Shown here: piece by piece, positions 51,514 to 58,806 of the stretch | Layout of the letters: every line of letters starts with the position of its first letter | Position numbering within the stretch: position 1 is the stretch's first letter | Source: JBBKXR01 sp037969585 | GTDB lineage: Bacteria; Verrucomicrobiota; Verrucomicrobiia; Verrucomicrobiales; DEV007 | Assembly (NCBI GenBank): GCA_037969585.1 | Contig: JBBKXR010000260.1 | Coordinates: forward strand, 1-64,000 | DNA: 64,000 nt | Direction: 5' to 3' | Position numbers and translations under genes: made by a program | The notes under the pieces: generated by a model | What the model saw: only the letters and a program-made list of their open reading frames with translations | Told to the model about the DNA's origin: nothing | Database searches by the model: none

Positions 51514-52092
51514 TCAGTCACCGCGTGGCGGCACCGTCAGCTTTGCGATCCACGGCAGCAGTCGGCGCAGCTTTCTCTGCCACTCGTGTAGGCTGTGTAA
51601 ACGAACCGCCAGGCTGTCGGCATTTTCGCTGTCTTCGTTGGCGCTGAGACGGCTCTGCAAATTTTTGACGGTCTGCTCGCCGCTTTCCAACTTCGGCAGC
51701 ACCACCTCCTTCAGGAAGTTTCGCGACAAGCGACGCATGCTCGTTTCGGGCACAAAATAGGTCCGCCGGTCATTTTCGATACTGATCGGTCGAACCGCCT
51801 GCAAGTCCTGCAGAGCTGTCAGTCCCTGACTGATCGCGCCTTTGCTGAGATGGAGTTCGGTGCAGATCTCTTCAAATGCCAGAGGCTTCGACGAGGCGAA
51901 CAACAAGCCGTAGATGCGACCGAATGACGGCGGCAGGCGCACCGAGCGACCCATTTCTTCGAAAAAACCAATGATCTCCGCGCGGACATCGTCGGTAGCC
52001 GCCGCAGCTCCTTCGGTTGCTGCGTGGTTGGGCTTGTGGCTCGTTTTTGGCATGGATCGACTCGTGGCAGGTCGCTGTCGAGATTGGTTCAT
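51514..52092 (-). CDS. GbsR/MarR-like transcriptional regulator
   Basis: This 192-residue protein has a disordered polar N terminus, then a winged helix-turn-helix (about residues 55-120: IYGLLFASSKPLAFEEICTE, LHLSKGAISQGLTALQDL, RRTYFVPE) and a C-terminal helical dimer region. The layout fits GbsR-type repressors, known to respond to osmolytes in Bacillus. It lies between the sugar-nucleotide reductase and wzm and is followed by a 110-bp gap, so it probably controls the polysaccharide operon. A 9-bp A/T tract precedes its ATG. Confidence 0.85.
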   Translation of the reverse strand: MNQSRQRPATSRSMPKTSHKPNHAATEGAAAATDDVRAEIIGFFEEMGRSVRLPPSFGRIYGLLFASSKPLAFEEICTELHLSKGAISQGLTALQDLQAVRPISIENDRRTYFVPETSMRRLSRNFLKEVVLPKLESGEQTVKNLQSRLSANEDSENADSLAVRLHSLHEWQRKLRRLLPWIAKLTVPPRGD

Positions 52093-52175
52093 TTTTTTTT
52101 AAACCAAATCCTGCCGCGTGGCAACCGCAGACGGCAATTACCGGAACGAGATCGGACAGCGTTTTTCAGATGGCG

Positions 52176-53123
52176 TCACGCGAGTCGCGTTTGCCAGTCG
52201 CTGATCACGTCCAACAGAGACTGCTGCAGCGTGAATTCCGGCCGCCAGCCGAGCTGCTGAATGCGTGACGAATCGCCGATCACGACCGGATTATCCAGTG
52301 GGCGCAGGAGCTTCGGGTCCTGCTCCAGTTGCGGGTCGATCCCAAGCAAGTCGGCGAAACGACCGACAATGTCTCGAAGCGAAGTTCCGGTGCCCGTGCA
52401 GATATTGTAGATCTCTCCCGATTGCCCCGACTCGAGTAGGCAAAGGTAGGCCGCCGTCACATCGCGTACATCGACGAAGTCGCGAACGACGTCGAGATTG
52501 CCACAACGAATTGTCTGTTCCTGCCCAGCTGCTGCCTCGACGAATCTACGGGCCAATGCGCTGACGGCAAATCGGTCGCTTTGCCCGGGCCCAATGTGAT
52601 TGAACGAGCGCGAGGAAACGATATCGAGATCGAAACCTTGAGCGTAGACCCGCGCCAGTTGTTCTTGAGCAACGCGGGCGACCGCGTAAGGACTGGTCGG
52701 ATCGAGAGAATCATTTTCGGTGAATCCGGTGTCACGGGGCAGGTGGTTGCCATACTGTTCGGACGAGCCCACCGACAGCAACCGGCAGTTTCCACCGGAC
52801 AGGCGGATCGCTTCGAGCAGATTGAGAAAGATATTGGAATTGTTGAAAAACGTTTCCGCCGGCGTGTTCCAACTCTCACCGACCGAACTTCGTGACGCGA
52901 GATGAACGATGCGGTCGGGCTGCACCTTCTCAAGAATGCTGCGCAGACCTTCGACGCTATCCATCTGTGAAGGATGAATTTCGCTGACACGATCCGCGAC
53001 GCCTGCCGGTATCTCCGCAGGATTTCGCGACAAGCCAAACAGCTGACAGCCATCCCGCGGCGCCAAAAGTCGGACAAGGTGTGGGCCAACGAAGCCGCCA
53101 ATTCCGGTGATCAGGTAATTCAT
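52176..53123 (-). CDS. NAD(P)-dependent sugar epimerase/reductase (GDP-mannose pathway, Rmd-like)
   Basis: This 315-residue extended SDR has the N-terminal GIGGFVG cofactor motif, VGSSEQYG, SRSFNHIGPGQ and DVRDVTAAYL. It is closest by eye to GDP-6-deoxy-4-keto-mannose reductases and GDP-mannose 4,6-dehydratases, and would supply a deoxysugar donor for the locus. The catalytic Tyr-x3-Lys is replaced by Tyr-x3-Arg in SPYAVARVAQE (arginine codon CGC). The ATG at 53123 is preferred. It is the most upstream gene of the locus. Confidence 0.88.
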   Translation of the reverse strand: MNYLITGIGGFVGPHLVRLLAPRDGCQLFGLSRNPAEIPAGVADRVSEIHPSQMDSVEGLRSILEKVQPDRIVHLASRSSVGESWNTPAETFFNNSNIFLNLLEAIRLSGGNCRLLSVGSSEQYGNHLPRDTGFTENDSLDPTSPYAVARVAQEQLARVYAQGFDLDIVSSRSFNHIGPGQSDRFAVSALARRFVEAAAGQEQTIRCGNLDVVRDFVDVRDVTAAYLCLLESGQSGEIYNICTGTGTSLRDIVGRFADLLGIDPQLEQDPKLLRPLDNPVVIGDSSRIQQLGWRPEFTLQQSLLDVISDWQTRLA

Positions 53124-53255
53124 CGGATTGGGCAGGGAGCGGACGGAAAAAAACGGGGCATACGAACAGTCAGAAGCAAACGGCGAGCAGCGTATCACGT
53201 TCGCTTTGGGCACTCAATGTTTACGGCGTAGTTTGAGCCGGGAGCGATGGAGATG

Positions 53256-54794
53256 CTATCCCCTGACCTCGGCTCGCTCGGCTTTAGCATCGTCTTCCCT
53301 GCGATGCCGATAGTCGTCGAGCTCGCGATCCATGAGCGTGTGGTAGATCGGTTTTGAACCGAGACGTTCGGGGATGACGTAGGCGGTCAGGCAAGCGACC
53401 AGCAGGGGCAGCATGAGCGTTTGTTGACCGGTCATTTCAACGATGAGCACGATTGCGGTCAGCGGCGCCTGAACAGTGGACGAGAACAGCGCGGCCATGC
53501 CGACCACGGCGAAAATACCGGGATTGGGAATTTCGATCGGATACCACGGAGCGACCAACAATCCGACGACGAGACCGGCAGCGGCGCCGAGCACCAGCAG
53601 CGGGGCAAAAATCCCGCCAGGTGCGCCGGTCGCATAAGACACCATGGTCAGAGCGAAGCGGATCGCAACGATGCCGAGCAGGGGAAGCAGCAAGGTCGTG
53701 CCGGCCAGTGCGTTCTCCGTCAGCTGATGTCCGCCACCGATCAGAGTCGGCGATACCATCGCGGCGGCGGCCACCGCTAAACCGGTGAGAACGCCGATGA
53801 CGATGGCGTTTTTCTTGGGCAGAATCTTCGGCAGCAGATTCATGGTGCCGATCAGGGAGCGATTAAAAACGGTGCCGAATAGGCCGGCGACGACGCCGAC
53901 CAGAAAGAAGACTGGCAGCAGTCCCAGCGAGGGAATCGAATAGTCGGGGATTTGAAAGACGGGCTCCTGGCCGAGAGCGAATCCGGAGATGGTATCGGCG
54001 ACCGCCGAGGCGAGCAAGGTTGCGAAAAAGATCCGTCGATGGAAAGAGCGTTGGATTTCCTCGAGGACGAACACCAAGCCTGACAGTGGCGCATTAAACG
54101 CCGCAGAAAGTCCGGCGCCGGAGCCGGCGGCGATCAGGATGAAGCGTTCGTCCTGGGTCATGCCGAACAGGCGGCCGACCAATTTTCCGGCGGCGCCACC
54201 CATCTGAACGGTGGGTCCTTCACGTCCCAATGCGAGCCCGGAGCCCATTGCAAGAATGCCGCCGACAAACTTCACTAACAGCACTGGCACTGGCAGAAAA
54301 CGCCGCATGTGCAGCAGCACCGCTTTCAGGTGGGGGATCCCGGAACCGCCGGCGGCGGGTGAAAATTTCCTGACCAGAACGATTGCGATCGTGATGGCGA
54401 TCGCTGCACTTACCCAGAGCAGGCTGAAGCTGGCCCAGCCTCTGCCACTTTGCTCGAGCAGATGAGTGCGCAGCGCTTCGGCTTCTTCCAGTGTGTAGCG
54501 AAATGCGACAGCGATGACGCCAGCGAGGAGTCCGACGACGAGTACGCGCGGCAGCAGGCGGGCGCGTGATGCGCGGGCGTTATACTCCTTTTCGCTGCGC
54601 CGAGCGATGAGTTCCGCACTGGGAATCTCGCTGTCTTCTTCGGGTGTTATGCGTGTTGATTCCGGGATGTGGCCATCGGTCAGGCCGAGTTGATCAAGGG
54701 TCAACGGATAAGTCGCCGCCAAGCATGCGAACGAGCGTGCTTGGCTCGGCCGACGCGGGGCGTGATCCCGTTGAGCGCGGTCGGATATCGACAT
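53256..54794 (-). CDS. ClC-family chloride/proton antiporter
   Basis: This protein of about 510 residues has the ClC signatures GSGIPH, GREGPTVQ (gating glutamate), a proton glutamate in VFVLEEIQRSF, and GAPGGIFAPLLVLG. The conserved double glutamate suggests an H+/Cl- antiporter rather than a channel. There are about ten hydrophobic segments and no CBS domains. The N-terminal 85 residues before the first helix are polar and poorly conserved. The start is uncertain: ATG 54794 and 54815 are both possible, and even a later codon, because the divergent Fsr gene starts at 54827. Confidence 0.92.
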   Translation of the reverse strand: MSISDRAQRDHAPRRPSQARSFACLAATYPLTLDQLGLTDGHIPESTRITPEEDSEIPSAELIARRSEKEYNARASRARLLPRVLVVGLLAGVIAVAFRYTLEEAEALRTHLLEQSGRGWASFSLLWVSAAIAITIAIVLVRKFSPAAGGSGIPHLKAVLLHMRRFLPVPVLLVKFVGGILAMGSGLALGREGPTVQMGGAAGKLVGRLFGMTQDERFILIAAGSGAGLSAAFNAPLSGLVFVLEEIQRSFHRRIFFATLLASAVADTISGFALGQEPVFQIPDYSIPSLGLLPVFFLVGVVAGLFGTVFNRSLIGTMNLLPKILPKKNAIVIGVLTGLAVAAAAMVSPTLIGGGHQLTENALAGTTLLLPLLGIVAIRFALTMVSYATGAPGGIFAPLLVLGAAAGLVVGLLVAPWYPIEIPNPGIFAVVGMAALFSSTVQAPLTAIVLIVEMTGQQTLMLPLLVACLTAYVIPERLGSKPIYHTLMDRELDDYRHRREDDAKAERAEVRG

Positions 54795-54826
54795 TGCAGA
54801 ATGTTGCGCTGCCATCAACTTGGCCG

Positions 54827-56065
54827 ATGTCTACGCCAGTCGCGCCCAGCACCTCGGCTCCCCGGGCCGAAAGTACTGCGATGAAGGTGCTTTTGGCGCT
54901 GAGCGTGTCGCACATGCTCAACGACATCGTGCAGGCCTTGCTGCCTTCGATTTATCCGCTGCTGAAGACGCAGTTTACGCTGACGTTCACGCAGATCGGG
55001 ATGATCACGTTTGTGTTTCAGGTCACCGCTTCGCTGCTCCAGCCGCTGGTCGGCAATTATACGGATCGTCGGCCGATGCCGTATTCGTTACCGATCGGAA
55101 TGGCCTGCACTCTGGCCGGTCTGGTGGTCCTGGCGATGGCACCGAGCTATGGGGTGATCCTTCTGGCGGCGGTTTTGATCGGCTCCGGATCGTCGATTTT
55201 TCATCCGGAGGCTTCGCGGTTGGCGAGGTTGGCATCGGGGGGTAAACATGGTTTTGCCCAGTCGATTTTCCAGGTGGGAGGTAATTTTGGCAGCTCGCTC
55301 GGCCCGTTGTTGGCGGCGGCGATCATCATGCCGCGCGGTCAGCGGCACATCCTCTGGTTCGCGCTGATCGCGCTGGCCGGCATCGTTTTGCTCACCTGGG
55401 TCGGGCGATGGTATCAGCAGGGTTTGCTGCGCAAGAAGATGTCGCAACCCGGTTGCGCGACGATTCCCGGAGACGTCTCGATCGTGGATCTGTCACGTCG
55501 TAAGGTGATCATGGCCTTAAGTGTGCTGGCGCTACTGATCTTCTCGAAGTTTTTCTACCTTACGAGTTTGACCAGCTACTACACCTTTTACCTGATCGGG
55601 CGCTTCGATCTGTCGGCGTCGCAGGCGCAGCTGTATTTGTTTCTATTCCTGTTCGCGGTGGCGGCGGGAACGATTCTGGGCGGTCCTGCAGGTGATCGCT
55701 ACGGCCGAAAAATGATCATCTGGATCTCGATTCTCGGCGTCGCGCCATTCACCCTGGTGCTTCCCCACGTCGGTCTGGTGGCGACGGCGGTGCTGTCGGT
55801 GATCATCGGCGTGATCCTCGCTTCAGCCTTCTCCGCGATTTTGGTTTACGCGCAGGAATTGATGCCGGGAAAGGTCGGCTTTATCAGCGGCGTATTCTTC
55901 GGCTTCGCCTTCGGCATGGCCGGTATTGGTTCCGCCGTGTTGGGCAAGCTGGCCGATGAGACCAGCATCGGATACGTATTCTACCTGTGCAGCTTTCTAC
56001 CGCTGATCGGGCTGCTGACAGCGCTATTACCCAATCTGGAGCCGGGCAAGCCGGACTCCGATTGA
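54827..56065 (+). CDS. fsr: MFS transporter of the fosmidomycin resistance (Fsr) family
   Basis: This 412-residue 12-TM permease has strong Fsr matches: SHMLNDIVQALLPSIYPLL, FTQIGMITFVFQ, GSGSSIFHPEASR and GFAQSIFQVGGNFGSSLGPL. It would export small drugs or metabolites with proton exchange. The ATG at 54827 gives the expected 25-residue lead; upstream frame is not conserved. It is divergent from the ClC gene with almost no spacer, and convergent with the thioredoxin gene. Confidence 0.92.
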   Translation: MSTPVAPSTSAPRAESTAMKVLLALSVSHMLNDIVQALLPSIYPLLKTQFTLTFTQIGMITFVFQVTASLLQPLVGNYTDRRPMPYSLPIGMACTLAGLVVLAMAPSYGVILLAAVLIGSGSSIFHPEASRLARLASGGKHGFAQSIFQVGGNFGSSLGPLLAAAIIMPRGQRHILWFALIALAGIVLLTWVGRWYQQGLLRKKMSQPGCATIPGDVSIVDLSRRKVIMALSVLALLIFSKFFYLTSLTSYYTFYLIGRFDLSASQAQLYLFLFLFAVAAGTILGGPAGDRYGRKMIIWISILGVAPFTLVLPHVGLVATAVLSVIIGVILASAFSAILVYAQELMPGKVGFISGVFFGFAFGMAGIGSAVLGKLADETSIGYVFYLCSFLPLIGLLTALLPNLEPGKPDSD

Positions 56066-56104
56066 GCAGGGAAAAGCAGCGGGAAGGGAAAGTCCCCGGG
56101 AGAA

Positions 56105-56503
56105 TTACTTGAGGTGCTTTTTCAGCTTCTTCTCGATCTCCGCTTTCGGCACCAGGCCAACGATCTCATCGACGACTTCGCCGTCTTTCATGATCTTAAG
56201 GTTGGGAATTGAGCGGATCTCGAATTTTTTCGAGAGTTCAGGATTGGAATCGACGTCGACCTTGGCGATCACCGCTTTGCCATCATACTCGGTGGCCAAT
56301 TCTTCGATGATTGGAGCGATCGCTTTGCAGGGGCCGCACCATTCTGCCCAGAAATCGATCAGGACGACACCCTTGCTGGTTTGTTCTTCGAAGTTGGCTT
56401 TGGTCAGAGCGACCGGTTTGATTTTGGTGTCAGCAGCGACGGCGACGGACAGGGCACCAACGGCAAGGGCGACGATGGCGAAGAGAGCGGTGTGTTTTTT
56501 CAT
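56105..56503 (-). CDS. Secreted thioredoxin
   Basis: This 132-residue protein has a signal peptide (KKHTALFAIVALAVGALSVAVAA). It is followed by a complete thioredoxin fold with the active site WCGPC (55-59), DFWAEW before it and the cis-Pro segment IRSIPNLKIM. Classic cytosolic thioredoxins lack such a signal, so this one probably works in the periplasm, reducing or exchanging disulfides. The ATG at 56503 starts the signal peptide; the longer frame is spurious. It is not linked to a DsbD-like gene in the window. Confidence 0.9.
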   Translation of the reverse strand: MKKHTALFAIVALAVGALSVAVAADTKIKPVALTKANFEEQTSKGVVLIDFWAEWCGPCKAIAPIIEELATEYDGKAVIAKVDVDSNPELSKKFEIRSIPNLKIMKDGEVVDEIVGLVPKAEIEKKLKKHLK

Positions 56504-56651
56504 AGCGATGTGGGTTTGAGGGGTTAGCGAATAGAGAGAAGGGCAAAGCGGCCTTATTTGCACCGCGGCGTCGAAAATCAGACGAGCGGCCGTGTAAAAA
56601 ATTACGCCGAACCCCAAACGATAGCAAACTGAGTTGGTCCCAGGGAGCTGT

Positions 56652-57464
56652 TCAGGCGCTCTGAAATTCGATCTGGCGGCGCAGGAATTGCCACGCTTTT
56701 TCAGAAACGCGCCGCGGGTCGCCGGTGGTCAGGTAATTTGCCTCGGTGCCGCTGCCGATGAACTGCGGACGGCGTTCGAGATAATCCGCCAGACTTTCGG
56801 CGACCAGGCTGGGCTGGGAAAAGACGCTCACTTCAGGGCCGAGTGCCTGCTGAAAAATATGCTTCATCAGTGGGTAGTGCGTGCAGCCGAGTACCGCGGC
56901 CTGTGGATCGGGCATGCGCCGCAAGAGCGCTTCGACATGGCTGCGCACCAATGCTTCGGCGAGAATTTCATCGCCGGATTCGATGGCATCTACGACGCCA
57001 CCGCAGGGTTGGGCCTCGACGTCGACACCGATGGCTCGAATCGCCAATTCGCGTTGGAAGGCGCGCGAGGCAACCGTCGCGGGCGTGGCGAACAGGGCGA
57101 CGTTGGTGATCGCTACTTGGCGCGGCGGCGATTTGTCCCCCCAGGGACGCTCGGTCAGGGCTTCGATCATTGGCACGAACACTCCCAACACGCGTTTTTC
57201 GGCGGGAACCCAGTTCTCCTGCATGCGCCGCAGGGCGGCGGCCGAGGCGGTGTTGCAGGCCAGGACGACCAAATCGCAGCCTTCGTCCCAGAGTCGTTCG
57301 ACGCCAGCGCAAGTCAGCGCAAAAATGTCATCGGCGTCGCGCACTCCAAACGGCGTGTGCGCATTGTCTCCGTAGTAAACGAAGGCGACTTCGGGCAATC
57401 GGGCCTGCAAGGCTTCGAGAACGGTCAGGCCGCCCAGACCCGAATCAAAAACACCAACGGCCAT
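56652..57464 (-). CDS. murI: Glutamate racemase
   Basis: This 270-residue enzyme supplies D-glutamate for peptidoglycan. It begins VGVFDSGLGGLTVL, has YYGDNAHTPFG, and both catalytic cysteines: Cys70 in LACNTASA and Cys194 in GCTHYPLM. Length and motif order are standard. It is cytoplasmic. It ends about 150 bp before the thioredoxin gene on the same strand. Confidence 0.96.
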   Translation of the reverse strand: MAVGVFDSGLGGLTVLEALQARLPEVAFVYYGDNAHTPFGVRDADDIFALTCAGVERLWDEGCDLVVLACNTASAAALRRMQENWVPAEKRVLGVFVPMIEALTERPWGDKSPPRQVAITNVALFATPATVASRAFQRELAIRAIGVDVEAQPCGGVVDAIESGDEILAEALVRSHVEALLRRMPDPQAAVLGCTHYPLMKHIFQQALGPEVSVFSQPSLVAESLADYLERRPQFIGSGTEANYLTTGDPRRVSEKAWQFLRRQIEFQSA

Positions 57465-57729
57465 GGTTGCGGAGCTGAGTGGTGGATGGGGGCGGATGCG
57501 GAGTTGGATCGACTACCGCAAAGAAAAGAAAAGTGCCTGCCAGTTCATTGGTAAGACCTTAAGTAGAGACCCTCGGGTGACGCATGTGGGCCGAGTCCGA
57601 CACGAGGTCAGGTCTGGCCCGATTTGTCTTCCGCAATGGAAAAAGTTAGTCTCGCTCAATGAGCCGACAGGCAACACTAATGTCGCTCATCCTGGTGGCG
57701 ATGCAACCGGCGAGGCTTGATTTTTCCCG
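57465..57729. other. Intergenic region upstream of murI with a hairpin
   Basis: This 265-bp stretch has no convincing frame. A hairpin at 57659-57690 pairs ATGAGCCGACA with TGTCGCTCAT (one bulged C, 11-nt loop). On the minus strand it is followed about 12 nt later by TTTTT, so it could be a weak terminator for genes upstream of murI. A string GGTCAGGTCTGG at about 57606 resembles the SRP RNA apical motif but lacks the rest of that RNA. The murI promoter must lie here. Confidence 0.4.
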
Positions 57730-57876
57730 TTAATCGAGCGCGGGACAGTGCTCCTTGTGCATGAAATACACGCCCAGGCAGAGAACAAAGATCGACGCCG
57801 CGAAGTAAAACCTATCCTGCGGGGTCGCGAACCACGGTTGCTTGCAAATTTTCTTCTCCAGATGCGCCGAGTTCAC
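57730..57876 (-). CDS. Candidate small single-span membrane protein (48 residues)
   Basis: On the minus strand a GTG-initiated frame of 48 codons encodes a polar start (NSAHLEKKICKQPW), then FATPQDRFYFAASIFVLCLG and VYFMHKEHCPALD. This gives one hydrophobic span flanked by basic residues, with three cysteines in all. A stop codon lies two codons before the GTG. It follows a small same-strand gene by 63 bp. No strong ribosome binding site is seen. I do not recognise a family, but the clean transmembrane pattern is more than a random frame usually shows. Confidence 0.35.
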   Translation of the reverse strand: MNSAHLEKKICKQPWFATPQDRFYFAASIFVLCLGVYFMHKEHCPALD

Positions 57877-57939
57877 AGGCTCTTAAAGAGCGTTGTTGTC
57901 ATTGTCGGGCATCTTCAGAGGATTGGTGGACTTTCGTAT

Positions 57940-58194
57940 TCAGTCTAACTTTGTTGGCGCAGGTTCATCAGCGGCAGCGGTGGGAAGTTCGTCGGTCGCT
58001 GAGTCGCCGGCGGGTTCGACCAATTCAGCACCTCTGATCAATCGGCAGAATTCTTTTTTGCTGACCTGATGCAATTCGCCTTGTCCGGCTTCGAGATCGC
58101 TCATTTGTTTGTAGTCGATGGCCAACCGCGCCCACTTGACGATGCGAAAGTAAATTTCGCCGTTTTTCCAGACTTGTCCCTGTGCCAACTTCAT
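57940..58194 (-). CDS. Small conserved-looking protein of unknown function
   Basis: The 84-residue product begins MKLAQGQVWKNGEIYFRIVKW, a compact beta-rich opening reminiscent of small nucleic acid- or ligand-binding beta domains. It has a middle helix (SKKEFCRLIRGAEL) and an acidic/Ala-rich tail. There is no signal peptide. The ATG at 58194 is selected because further upstream the frame overlaps the next gene. It is likely cotranscribed with the membrane protein 64 bp upstream. Function unknown. Confidence 0.6.
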   Translation of the reverse strand: MKLAQGQVWKNGEIYFRIVKWARLAIDYKQMSDLEAGQGELHQVSKKEFCRLIRGAELVEPAGDSATDELPTAAADEPAPTKLD

Positions 58195-58258
58195 CAGGCT
58201 GCTTAACCTCGCTTGCCGCGTTTCGCGAAGAGAATTCCTGATCGGCGGCCGGGCAGTC

Positions 58259-58678
58259 TCAACCTTGAGCGGGTGGGGTGGAGTCAGTTCCAATGGCTGG
58301 TTGGCCCGCTTCGATTTGGTGCTGCGCCATGCTGATGTCGACGACATCAACTTTAAATCCGCCGATGACTTTTGCGGTCAGGTTGTAAATCAAGGCGCCG
58401 ATCATGCCGCTGATAAATCCGAGTGTACCGTAGAAGAGGGGAATTAGAATGACCGCGAACAGCCCCATGCCTCCGAATATGGCGAGCATTTCCATGGCGC
58501 CCGATGACCCCGACCCCGACCCGGAGCCCGAACCGCTGGCTGACGAGGCCCCGGCAACGCCGATGAGCAATATGAACAAGCCGTAAATCAGCCCGATCAG
58601 CAAACCCATAGCGGCATAGAGGACGCCGAGTACTAAACCGGCTTGGACGACGTGAATTCTTTTAATTTCTCTTTGCAT
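58259..58678 (-). CDS. Small membrane protein (DUF3566-like)
   Basis: The 139-residue product opens MQREIKRIHVVQAGLVLGVL, followed by two hydrophobic spans. The first continues into a Ser-Gly repeat (SGSGSGSGSGSSG) loop; then come LAIFGGMGLFAVILIPLFYG and GMIGALIYNLTAKVIGGF. The ending resembles the DUF3566 membrane group. The ATG at 58678 removes an 81-residue spurious extension. It is divergent from the secreted lactonase gene. Function unknown. Confidence 0.75.
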   Translation of the reverse strand: MQREIKRIHVVQAGLVLGVLYAAMGLLIGLIYGLFILLIGVAGASSASGSGSGSGSGSSGAMEMLAIFGGMGLFAVILIPLFYGTLGFISGMIGALIYNLTAKVIGGFKVDVVDISMAQHQIEAGQPAIGTDSTPPAQG

Positions 58679-58806
58679 GATCGATGGGCAGTTGAATTGA
58701 GTGATTGAAGACACGTTAGGGAATTTACGAGTCCTTTGGCAAACATAAGTTCGCCACTTGCCCGATCTGCCGGAAGCCGACAAGATGCCTGCGAGTGAGT
58801 ACTGCC

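Noticed and set aside
57560..57640. Possible signal recognition particle RNA (GGTCAGGTCTGG string)
   Set aside because: The apical GGAAGCAGCC element and the long complementary arms are missing, and the similar 3'-half string lies on the wrong side. Probably chance.
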